From contig JASWJB010000556.1 of NCBI GenBank assembly GCA_032433595.1, forward strand, positions 1 to 17,075: 17,075 nt of DNA. The letters are read 5' to 3'. Within the stretch, counting starts at the first letter, position 1. Every line of letters begins with the position of its first letter. The stretch comes from Conoideocrella luteorostrata. Its lineage: Eukaryota > Ascomycota > Sordariomycetes > Hypocreales > Clavicipitaceae. Below are positions 8,685 to 17,075 of the stretch, in pieces. The translations under genes and the position numbers were made by a program. The notes under the pieces were generated by a model. That model saw nothing but the letters and a program-made list of their open reading frames with translations, had not been told where the DNA came from and did not search any database.

Positions 8685-9116
8685 GATGAAATTAAATCAA
8701 GCACTTTTAAGCATTTTTCCAATAAATAGAAATGAGCAATTTGCGATAAGGGCATTCTATATGTCGTTGGTAGAACGTGACACCGACCTCATTCCCAAGG
8801 CTGGAAGAGCCTCAATCACACGTCAGCCTTCTTCCGCCTTGAGGTTCGCCAATCACTTCGATGCCTTTTGGCGTGCTCAGTGCAGCCTAAGTTGCGCTGC
8901 CCAATGCGGCCCAAATTGTGCGGCTGAAGCGCCCCCGTGATATTGGGCTGCAAGACGCACGCCAGCACGCCACCCACATGCTGCATCTTACGAAGATGCA
9001 CTGAAGGATGGTCTTGTGCTGCAAGCATGCATAAGACCCGGAAGAAATTTGTCGTACAACCCTACTGCAGCACATGCTATGATCATTGATCCGTACCGTC
9101 TTCCACATGCAACGCC
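8685..9116. promoter_or_regulatory. Divergent intergenic region between the fusion enzyme and the NLR
   Basis: 432 bp between the minus-strand dehydrogenase-aminotransferase (start 8684) and the plus-strand NLR. It should contain both promoters. A/T-rich next to the enzyme gene; a perfect short hairpin lies at 8982-9000. No coding region recognised in it. Confidence 0.45.
8982..9000 (+). repeat. Perfect inverted repeat (8-bp arms, 3-bp loop)
   Basis: TGCATCTT (8982-8989), spacer ACG, AAGATGCA (8993-9000). It is about 115 bp upstream of the first candidate NLR ATG, so it could be an operator-like site or a hairpin in the leader. Role unknown. Confidence 0.7.
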
Positions 9117-12100
9117 ATGTCTGTGCCCGCATTGAAAATCGTCTACAACCATCCGGACAGCGAGATAGAGTTGGTAACCTGTGTCTTGATTGTTTGTTGA
9201 GATCATCTGAGGAGGCTGAGCTGACAATTGTACCTGAATAGCATCGTGGCTGTGCATGGCCTCGCATCGACGAGCGTAGGATCGTGGACTTGGAAGTCCC
9301 CAGACGACGAGACGAAACAAGTGCAATGGCTGAGTGACAGGCACATGCTCCCCAGTTTTGTTCCTAAGTCACGTATATTAATATTCGATTTTGCTTCGAA
9401 ATGGGCCGGCAATGCACCAAAGCAGAGATTGACACTTCTCGGACAAGAGCTACTGGATGTGCTGTATCAGCTTCGCGAATCCGTAGGTCAGAACCCGAAA
9501 TCTACTACCCAATTTTGCTCCCTCATGCTCTAATCTCACGGCTACCTGCCTTGTTCATTGGTCTCTAATCCAAATTCCATGCATATAATGACTCTTTACA
9601 AGCGGGTTTCACGTTAACACAGTTTACGTATCATGCAGGAACAAACGCCCGATAGACGGATAATGTTCATTGGCCACAGCTTCGGAGGCATCGTTATCGA
9701 ACAGGTGAGTACGGAAAACGACATTATGGAGACGGGATGTGACTATACGAAGTCTCACATTTCCCGAATACCCATATACCCATTCGTCTATTGGCATATG
9801 AGCATATGAACATTTAAAAAATCGTCTCCAGGCTAATAACCCCCCTACCCAAGGCCTTGGTACTTGCCTCCGCTTCCGACAGCCGCTACTCCCGCCTCCT
9901 ACTACCTACCGTTGGGGTCATCTTTCTCGGAACACCACATCGTGGTACTAAATCCCAAATATGGGCCACTCGTGCCGCGAAGCTCTTCGACATGATAGGT
10001 TTTGGCTCCCACCAAGACATTTTGATCGACTTGGCTGAGAACTCGCCCCGCCTCCGAGACTTGCTGAGGGAGTTTTGTATTGTGGCGAATAGGTTGCGCT
10101 TGAATATCTTCTGCTTCTTTGAGCTGCTCCAGTCAGATATGGCTGGGAAACTAGGGTCGTATTTCAGTTACAAAGAAATGGTAGGTTCAACTCGTGCAGC
10201 TCCCCTCTGTATTTGTGGTTACGATTCAGACTTTGAGACATTTTACGCAGGTCGTCAGCGAGTATTCTGCGTGCATCGACTGTTTTCCCAGCAAGGGTTT
10301 GAACGTTGATCACTTCAAACTCAACAAATTTCCTGACGCTGAGGACAGGAACTTCCGGTCTGTTGCGAGTGAGATTCAGAAGATCGTGGAACAGAACAAG
10401 GATCCCGTGACACGTCGACGTCATCGTAAGTTGATTGTACAGCACGCCTTCCCAAATATAGTCTGTTGCGGTTAATGACTCCATTCAGCAATTGAAATTG
10501 TGCAAGATCGTTCAGGTAAGTACCATTTTTCCCATTTCATTCACGTCAACTGGCTATTTATCACTGACACCGCAAAAGCATTCGACGCACAGAAGCCAGA
10601 AGGAAAAGGCTTTATCCAGAAGCTCATGCTCAAAGCAACAGATCCCATCATCGACAAAAAAGAAATAGAACGAAAAAAGGGTGGCGTTGTCAATGGAACA
10701 TGTCGATGGATCCTCTGTACCAGAGAATACACCATGTGGCTGAATGGTATACGCATTGCTGGGTCATCCTCACATCCTCAGTCCCAATTGCTTTGGTTGC
10801 ATGGAGACGCCGGCCGCGGAAAAACACACCTTTCCTGCTTTGTGATTGACCAAATCTCTCATTTCATCGAACGTTCCGACGATCCATTGTTGATCACATA
10901 CTTCTTTTGCGACGCCACGAACACCAAGCGAAACACAGCGGCAGGCGTTATTCGAAGTTTGATCTTGCAACTTCTTCGACAAAACCCGCGACTATTCTCG
11001 CATGTGAGCGCTCAGTTTGAAGAGCAGGGTGAGAGGCTTATCCAGTCTTTTGACGCCCTTTGGGCATCATTTTTGGAAATGGTTCGGGATTCGGGTGTTA
11101 AATGTACCTACTGCGTTATCGACGGCATCGATGAGATGAAGCAAGACGCAAGATCTACTATTCTTACTGCCTTCTCCGGTTCAATAAACCCCAGTCGAAG
11201 GCCGAGAAAGATTGAGGATGGCGGATCTCTCCGAGTGCTCATGGCTAGTCGTCCTCATACTGATATTGAAGAGCATCTATCAACGTTCCCTTCAATTTCG
11301 TTGTCGTCCGACGAAACCAGCTTTGGAGATATCGCCATCTTTGTAGAAAGCAAAGTCAAAGACTTGAAAGCAAGGAAGAAGTATCCGCGTTCAACCACCA
11401 AGTTTATCACACAAGAACTGACATCGAGAGCAGAAGGGACTTTCCTGTGGGTGGCACTGGCATGCGAAGAATTGAACAAAGTTTCCTCGGTAGAGGCGAA
11501 AAGAACAATCCGCCACATCCCTTCCGGCCTCCCCAAGGTCTATCAGTCTATACTTGAACAAGTAAGCGACGAGAACCTCGGCATCGTCAAGAAGATCCTG
11601 GGCTGGGTTTTTGTCGCTTTTCGGCCTTTGTTGTTAGAAGAGCTGCACGTAGCGTGTAACGTCGCCGAGGAATTGGGAGATGGTGAGGATGAAATACAAT
11701 TCACCATCGATTGTATCGGATTTTGTGGTTCACTCATATCTATTCAAAAGACTCACTTCGGAGACACCGTTCAACTGATTCATCAGTCAGCACGGGATTA
11801 TCTGACAGAAAGGCTCTCCCCCAATGACAAATTTTATGTCGATATTGCTGCAATGCACACTATGGTTTCCAATAGATGCCTCAAGGTAATTAACGACTAC
11901 TTTTCACCCCGATCGAAACGCAATCAAACCTTCTTCGACTATTCAGCGCGGTATGTCATGCATCATGCTCGCCATGCAGACAAAGATCAATCTCAAGGCT
12001 TTGACACTAGGAACCCTTTCTTCTATGAGAACTCCGACAACTCCAAGGCATGGTTGCAATATCAACAGAAGTTAAAGGGCTTCGTGGATTCGCGAACCTT

Positions 12101-13157
12101 GACTGAGTTCTCCTCGCTCCATATCGCTTCACGCTGGGGCGTCTTTGCTCTTGCAAAATATCTCCTGAGCCGCGGACAACAGAAATCTCGCCATCTCCTC
12201 GCTCAACGTGATGGCTGGGGCGCCACTCCTCTTTATTATGCGGCAGAGAAGCGCTTTTATGAGATTGCTAAACTCTTCATAGACGAAGGTGCTGATATTC
12301 ACGCCCGTGGTGGTGTACTTGGCAACATCCTGCAAGCCGCCGCCGCCGGGGGCGATGAACGTATCGTCGACCTCCTTTTGAGCAAAGACGTAGACATTGA
12401 TGCTGAAGGCGGCCGCTACTGCTCTGCTCTCCAAGCCGCTGCCGCCGAAGGCCATAAGCAGATCGTCGAGAGGCTGCTCGCCACTGGGGCAAATGTTAAC
12501 CTTCCACACGGTGGTGTCTTTAGCAGCGCGTTACAAGCTGCAGCTGCCGGTGGCTACATCGAGATTGTGGAGCTGCTCCTAGCAAACGGTGCAGACGTGA
12601 ATTGTATAGGCGGCCGCTTTGTGACTGCATTGCAAGCAGCTTCTGCACAAGGGCATACCGCGACGGTGGAGCTGTTGCTGGAGCACAACGCAGACGTTCA
12701 GGCCGGAGGCAAGCGAGATTCATTTTGGACCTTTGATTTCTCGCAGGGCGACAACTATGCCAATAACGACAGTCGCCATGGCTTTGCCCTCCAGGCAGCC
12801 GCCTGCCGAGGGCACTTCCAGATCGTTGAAATTCTGTGTCAGCACGGCGCAGATGTGGACGCTATAGATGACTACTACGGCAATGCTCTGCAGGCTGCAG
12901 CAACCGGAGGCAACGTGCAAATCGTCGATTTCATTGCAAACCGCACTCTAGGCATCAATAGCGAGGCTGGCCACTACGGTTTCGCGTTGCAAGCGGCTGC
13001 TGCGTTGGGCCATTTACAGGTGGTCAAGTTACTGGTTGCGAAAGGAGCAGACGTGAGATCTTCGGGTGGACATTACATTACGGCATTAAAAGCGGCCCAG
13101 CGCTGTGGACATGCCGACATTGAACTATTTTTACAAGCGCAAGAGTCTGCGTCATGA
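9117..13157 (+). CDS. Fungal NLR: alpha/beta-hydrolase (SesB-like) - NACHT - ankyrin repeats
   Basis: NOD-like receptor of the fungal STAND class. Supported exons: 9242-9482, 9639-9704, 9854-10180, 10251-10425, 10489-10515, 10579-13157. Introns of 156, 149, 70, 63 and 63 nt all have GT...AG ends and keep frame; several have CTGAC or CTAAT branch points. The exons encode about 1140 residues. N-terminal: IVAVHGL, MFIGHSFGG with nucleophile-type Ser (codon at 9678), and FLGTPHRG mark a lipase-like alpha/beta-hydrolase effector domain. Then NACHT: Walker A GDAGRGKT (10803-10826), Walker B YCVIDGIDE (about 11109-11135), and a winged-helix-like segment ending LIHQSARDYL. From about 12100 come ankyrin repeats. 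The scheme is ligand sensing by repeats, NACHT oligomerisation, and hydrolase activation. The first exon is unsettled: 9117-9173 codes MSVPALKIVYNHPDSEIEL, typical for the family, with a GTAACC donor, but it joins the only usable acceptor (9241) one base out of phase. Confidence 0.88.
12321..13154 (+). repeat. Tandem ankyrin-repeat array of the ALQAAA type
   Basis: Coding tandem repeats of 32-34 codons (about 99 nt) start at 12321, 12420, 12522, 12621, 12783, 12879, 12978 and 13077. Each has the core xALQAAAxxGHxxIVxLLLxxGADV, and most end in GG(R/H)(Y/F) loops. The unit starting at 12621 is followed by 21 extra codons (about 12720-12782) of non-ankyrin sequence rich in Phe, Asp, Asn and Ser. 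Two more divergent ankyrin units precede the array (from about 12103). Two units carry GCGGCCGC, showing similarity also at DNA level, yet codons differ widely, so these are not recent duplicates. Confidence 0.9.
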
Positions 13158-13244
13158 CACGGCCGCAATGGAGCTTTCGCACTAACTACTCTACAGACTG
13201 GATTTAGCTGCTGCTAGATTGACCGGTTGTTGGCTGAATTGGCT

Positions 13245-13677
13245 AGCTGTTAATTAGAATTGCTATTAATATTTAATTTTTAATTTTTAATTTTTTTTTT
13301 CTTTTGATGTTGTTTGTCTCTCATGGACTTATGATGATGGAAAATAATACGCGAAGGGCAGGCAGCGTTATCTAGCATCCCTCTTGCGTGGGACCAGCAG
13401 TACTCTGCATATATTCAGCGAGTACGGAGCAGTCAACCCACAATGGCACACAATAGCGTGCAATACGGCGTGCGACACGGCGTGTAATTTATAATAGAGC
13501 AAAAACTCTATGAACCGCTGCATAAGGTCATAACGCAAATTGTTCTGTTAACGGAGTTAGTTACAAACGAGGTGCGGGGATGAGCTGAGGAGAGGTGCCC
13601 CAAATTTATCTGAAGTAACGGCGCATCCACCCAGTAGGTATGGCACTACTGCGCAAGCTAATTAGTATTGCTATTAA
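13245..13677 (+). repeat. Imperfect direct repeat pair, about 410 bp apart
   Basis: Copy 1 is 13245-13269 and copy 2 is 13656-13677. They share AGCT, then AATTAG, then ATTGCTATTAA, with a 3-base difference in length and one substitution. A GCTGCTAGA word is also present near both (13207 and 13705). They might be relics of a duplicated or inserted segment. Confidence 0.5.
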
Positions 13678-14238
13678 ACAATAATATGCTACCATTGAAG
13701 ATAAGGCTGCTAGATACTCTATTCTTGTGAAATTACTGTTGCTGGTAAATATTATAGACAGCCTTCTGACAGTATGTCTGACTCGTACATCTTAGATCTA
13801 CAGTGGGGTCTCCATTCATCCAGACTACGGTCAGTTAACAGCACGAGGGAAAAAACGGATCTGGCTTAGATGAAATGGCGCCAGGGACGGCACGGCCCGA
13901 ACACTCTTCCAGAATCGCAGTCCGATCCGCCTAATGGTTTGGGCAAACAACGCCTACCGGAGTGTCAAAGCGCTTCTTATTCTTGACACGGACGGACGAA
14001 CCAAGCTAGGGCGGAAGGCAAGGATAACAAGCGAGGCAGCAAAGACTACGAAGCCGTATTGGCGATGCCTAAGTCGCTCTCGTGGGACAAGAGTATGACC
14101 TATGAAGCGGGGCATTACCTCGAGGAGCATCCAGCCGATCATCCAGACGGCGCATTCGTCCATCCGCTCTGTGACAAAGATCTCCCAGCCAAGCAAAAGC
14201 CGGTGGTGCAGAGTAGGGTGTAAAAACAGTTGCCTCTG

Positions 14239-14299
14239 GGTGCCCATTGGTAGCCGAATAAATTAACGGGTAGTGAATGCTTAGCGGCCAATGGGCACC
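14239..14299. repeat. Inverted repeat, 12-bp perfect arms
   Basis: GGTGCCCATTGG (14239-14250) and CCAATGGGCACC (14288-14299) are exact reverse complements separated by 37 bp. They could be a hairpin or the ends of a very small inserted element. No coding content. Confidence 0.7.
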
Positions 14300-14334
14300 T
14301 GTAGTCAAGAATAAGTATAAGGCATTACAATAGT

Positions 14335-14460
14335 TTAAGAAGAAAATAAGTACTTTTAGTCATCTACAAGTATATAAGAAGAGAAGAAGAAAGAAGAGAG
14401 AAAAATTAGAGAGAAAAATACAAAAACAGAAACAGAAACATAAAAAAAAAGAAAAAATTT
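14335..14460 (+). repeat. Purine-rich low-complexity tract
   Basis: Long run of A/G-rich sequence (GAAGAGAAGAAG, AGAGAGAAAAA, CAGAAACAGAAAC, oligo-A) preceded by a TATATAAG box at about 14370. This arrangement, a TATA followed by purine-rich leader, occurs in promoters and in LTRs of fungal retroelements; no partner LTR is visible in the window. Confidence 0.55.
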
Positions 14461-15296
14461 GAGGGCTGTCCTTGGATTGCCTATCTCTCCTTGCGGACTG
14501 TCACGGATCCTAATACCTGGCCACGGCCACGGGTCTAGTGGCGCTACATATTACCCATTTGACCACGCGTACGGAGTACTTTAATAACATCCTAGTGCAG
14601 AGATAGTGGAGGCCGGAGCACACCAACGACCAAGAGCCAGATGTGGATGCTGGCGAGGTCCAAGCTCCCACTCAAGGCAGACCAGGCCACCGAACCCCTA
14701 ACAATAACTACGACGCAGGTACGAAAAGAAATGATTCTTCGTCAGTTCGCAATGCGCCGGCTGTCTTCTCGCTCTCACTGCCGAGAGGCTTGATGGAGAA
14801 TGGAGCAGAGCCTGTTAGCAAATTTGTTAGCTCCAAACAATCGGTGATGAACGGACAGCCCAGTAGGCGCATGCCTCCTCCATATGCCACTTCCTGCTTG
14901 GCCACTGTATTGCTGCCAGTGAGCGATGGCCATGCGGCGCGACGCCCAACACCAAAGCGCCATGGTTTTTCGCCCCAGCTCTTCATTGGACGAACGGGAT
15001 CCTGGCAGAACTCAGCGCTGCGTCAAGTCCGAAGGAGAAGCGACCAGTTTTGGCAGACTTCTTTTTCTCGTTGACCAACTGCCGTGCGGGGCAGAGATTT
15101 TACCTCACGCCGTGCTTGTCTACAGTATCTTCCCATTCTTGGCCAAACTTCTGGCTTTTGGCCCAATGCCTTTCCCGCCTTCTTTAGCTTGCCTGAATCC
15201 TGCCGTATGAGCTTCAATGTCGCAAGACGGGGCGGGTAACCGCACGTTTTCCGTGCCACTTCCGCCGCTTTCAAACAGAGAATGGAAATCATCTGA
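14461..15296. other. Gene-free stretch upstream of the decayed NLR
   Basis: 836 bp in which no intact domain is recognised. An open frame at 14643-15074 has no family match by eye. In another frame around 15029-15100 a segment reading PKEKRPVLADFFFS resembles the stretch after the P-loop in fungal NACHT proteins (VLADFFFS...), so this may be the far-decayed 5' part of the following pseudogene; a Walker A motif is absent. A second TACGGAGTAC decamer is at 14570-14579. Confidence 0.4.
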
Positions 15297-16514
15297 CAAA
15301 CCAAGCTGTTGCGAACTGTCGACAACACAAGGAGACGACGCATCCGGCGCGAACCTCCCACCAAAGCTGAGCTAGAGCTGCAGCTATTACACGACTGCAA
15401 TAATCCGAATATCGAGTACGTCAGCGCAGCGCCAGACAACGGTCGAGGAAGAGGTCTCAACAGAACTTACGCTGCGATGTTGGACCAAGTTCCTGCTGGA
15501 AACAGAGAGCCCGCTCAGTTTATCTTGTGGTGTATGCTTGCGGCCCGCCGTCCCTTGAAGAAAACCGAGATGCAAGCGGCGTGTGCAACGTGGAAGACCA
15601 GCTCAGTACAATGTGGCGAAGATTTGGAAGCCTATACTGACATCTTCTTGGTTTGCAGTTCGATCCTCTACATAAGCAGCGGAGAGGATGCAACCCTCAA
15701 CTTCTGTCATCAGTCAGTAAGAGGCTTCCCACGAGCAGTCTACTACCAACACGTGGTATCACACAGCAGAAGATGAGACGAATTTCCTTATCTTCAAGGC
15801 TTGCTGGGCATATTTAAGCGCAGACGACTTCGACTACGGTAATTTGGTTCTCTATCGTGAGGAGGGTCACCGGGGCAGATTGCTCAATAAACCGTTCAAT
15901 AAACTGCGGTGTTACTTTCTAGGGTATTCGTTTCTGGAATATTCATCCGGCGAGTGGGAGAATCACGCAGCAGCAAGCTATCCTATGCTGCCAGACAGAC
16001 ACGGATTAGCCGTAGATGTGACGGTGGCACAAACCTTACGAGGCACTTTGCTACTGCGGACAGCTCGTGACGGGCAAAGGGCTATCGTTAAATCGCTGAT
16101 CCATACGGACGCCTGCGTCGAATGCCAGGATCCCCATGGCTGGACGCCTCTATTGGGAGCCGCCAAGAACGGGTACGACGTCGTTGTGTGACTGCTGCTT
16201 GAGAAGTGGCTTAACAGTGACGCAAAGGATGAGAATAGCCAGACGCTGCTATCATATGCCGCTCAGAACGGGAACGAGGCTGCTATGCTGCTGCAGCTTG
16301 AGAAGGGGGCTAACATTAAAGTTGAGGATTATTATAGCCGGACCCCTTTATCGTAGGCCGCTAAGAACGCGCACGAGGCTGTTGTGCGGCTGTTGCATGA
16401 GAAGGGCGCACCCCCAAGGCAAAGGACGAGGATAGTCGGGCGCCGCTGTACCAGGCATCGCAAAAGGGGCACGAGGTCGTTTTATGGCAACTACTAACAA
16501 AAGCAGAACAGTAA
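15297..16514 (+). pseudogene. Decayed STAND/NACHT-ankyrin receptor gene
   Basis: Remnant of a second fungal NLR. Frame 1 (15297 to about 15730) encodes the post-NACHT helical region: NRTYAAMLDQVP, AQFILWCMLAARRPLKK, FCHQSVRGF. A frameshift at about 15729-15733 moves to the next frame: EQSTTNTWYHTAEDET, then FKACWAYLSADDFDYGNL, EYSSGEWENHAAASYP, and ankyrin repeats (GWTPLLGAAKNGYDVVV...LLLEK; LLSYAAQNGNEAA; TPLS.AAKNAHEAVVRLLHEKGA). Two in-frame stops interrupt the repeats: TGA 16189-16191 (where Arg CGA is expected) and TAG 16354-16356 (where Trp TGG is expected). A second frameshift at a run of five C (16411-16415) leads to KAKDEDSRAPLYQASQKGHEVV, ending at TAA 16512. The P-loop part is missing. 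The ankyrin subtype (GADVxxKDxxGRTPLxxAAxNGHEAVVRLLLEKGA) differs from that of the intact NLR, so this is not a copy of it. Confidence 0.82.
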
Positions 16515-17075
16515 TTACAGATAGAAAGATAGCATATTTAGCGCAAGGCTACTGTTGAAATCCCTCCGTCAAGCACAATAGGAAGCACAGAGCAGGTCAC
16601 GTGGTCACCTTTCGGCCACGATATTTATACGGCGATATCGAGCCTTTCACCTTGACTTGTTTTCCTCTTCTTATATAAACAAATTTGAATACATCGTTTT
16701 GCATTTTGAAGCAGTTGATCTAGATCGACGTTGCACAACCCCCCGTGCAACCTACAGCTACTCTTTCGCGCAGTAATAAAGGGCACCAAACGACTGTGGA
16801 ACTTCTAGTAGAAAGAGATAATGCTATTATTTATATGGATAGATCTATGGGAACGTCTTTTCCGTTGCTATTGCAAATAGCTAGAGTAATTAACTTTAGC
16901 TGCGTTAATCTGATATCCACGGATAATTTTTAGCTTGTCGAGGTTATCTGTCACGACTTGGGAAACTGGTAAAGCAGAGTGATAGACAAGACTTCTGAAG
17001 TATTCGTAGCTTCTTAGCAACAAGGTAGCACTGTATTGTGAACGGTCTTAATCTCTGGCCATCTAACAATCTGGT
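16515..17075. other. Right edge with no intact gene
   Basis: 561 bp with no intact coding region. It has an E-box-containing GGTCACGTGGTCACC near 16595-16610, a TATATAAAC near 16672-16681, the palindrome GATCTAGATC near 16718-16727, and one ankyrin-like scrap listed separately. Confidence 0.45.
16772..16828 (+). pseudogene. Isolated ankyrin-repeat fragment
   Basis: The frame reads SNKGHQTTVELLVERDNA, which fits the second half of an ankyrin unit (xGHxxxVELLLExGA). It lies about 260 bp beyond the end of the decayed NLR, with unrelated sequence after it. Either a leftover repeat of that gene or part of a neighbouring decayed one. Confidence 0.45.

Larger units (their letters stand above)
13158..14334. 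other. Gene-free region downstream of the NLR
   Basis: 1.2 kb without a recognisable gene. It contains an A/T tract with TAATTTTT repeats (about 13262-13302), an imperfect direct repeat (13245-13269 and 13656-13677), and an inverted repeat (14239-14250 and 14288-14299). An open frame on each strand at 13.95-14.25 kb shows no family resemblance. The mix suggests decayed non-coding or transposon-derived DNA, which I cannot identify. Confidence 0.5.

Noticed and set aside
9228..9230. Translation start of the NLR at 9228
   Set aside because: The codon is TTG, an in-frame TGA lies just upstream, and the sequence before 9242 looks like the end of an intron. The true first exon must lie upstream.
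13954..14247. Minus-strand 97-codon frame with hydrophobic stretches
   Set aside because: No family resemblance, overlapped by an open frame on the other strand of similar length, and embedded in repeat-bearing DNA.
14335..14600. Solo LTR of a retrotransposon
   Set aside because: A TATA and purine-rich leader are present, but no matching TG...CA ends, target-site duplication or second copy can be seen in the window.
14643..15074. Plus-strand 143-codon frame as a gene
   Set aside because: No recognisable domain, low-complexity look, and the neighbouring DNA is decayed NLR sequence in other frames.
1..17075. tRNA, rRNA or CRISPR array
   Set aside because: No cloverleaf with a GGTTCRA-type T arm, no rRNA-like sequence and no regularly spaced short repeats were found by reading; the regular repeats at 12.3-13.1 kb are coding ankyrin units.

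Overview
The window reads as nuclear DNA of a filamentous ascomycete (Pezizomycotina). Genes are interrupted by short introns of 50-160 nt with GT...AG ends and CTGAC/CTAAC-like branch points. They lie singly on both strands, and the protein families are typical of mould genomes (fungal NACHT-ankyrin receptor, fungal fructosamine-kinase family, a DUF6601-type membrane protein). A blasticidin-S-deaminase-like gene suggests a Eurotiomycete such as an Aspergillus relative, but I cannot fix the genus from sequence alone.

Left part (1-4.3 kb), accessory metabolism: a blasticidin-S-deaminase-type cytidine deaminase (+, 332-811), a Nudix hydrolase (-, 967-1578), a GNAT acetyltransferase with one 90-nt intron and a probable N-terminal membrane anchor (-, 1953-2831), and a two-TM protein of the DUF6601 type (+, 3259-4284). 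The last two share a divergent promoter.

Middle (4.3-8.7 kb), sugar/amine chemistry on the minus strand: a fructosamine/ketosamine-3-kinase-family gene with several introns and a C-terminal end whose reading frame does not join cleanly (4378-5745), and upstream of it a 799-residue fusion of a Gfo/Idh/MocA dehydrogenase to a DegT/DnrJ/EryC1/StrS PLP aminotransferase (6220-8684, one intron). The fusion has the logic of a one-protein oxidise-then-transaminate enzyme for making an amino sugar or aminocyclitol. It is the most unusual intact gene here.

Right part (9.1-17 kb), innate-immunity-like genes: a fungal NLR with an N-terminal alpha/beta-hydrolase (SesB-like lipase) domain, a NACHT ATPase and about ten ankyrin repeats (+, 9117-13157, at least six exons), then about 2 kb of gene-free, partly low-complexity DNA, then a decayed second STAND/NACHT-ankyrin gene (15297-16514) of a different ankyrin subtype, broken by two frameshifts and two stop codons, and a last ankyrin scrap near 16.8 kb. 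This is the birth-and-death pattern known for fungal NLR loci.

Several exon junctions (5' end of the NLR, 3' end of the kinase) are one base out of phase with the best conserved reading. They may be real lesions, unusual splicing or sequencing errors, and are marked as such.
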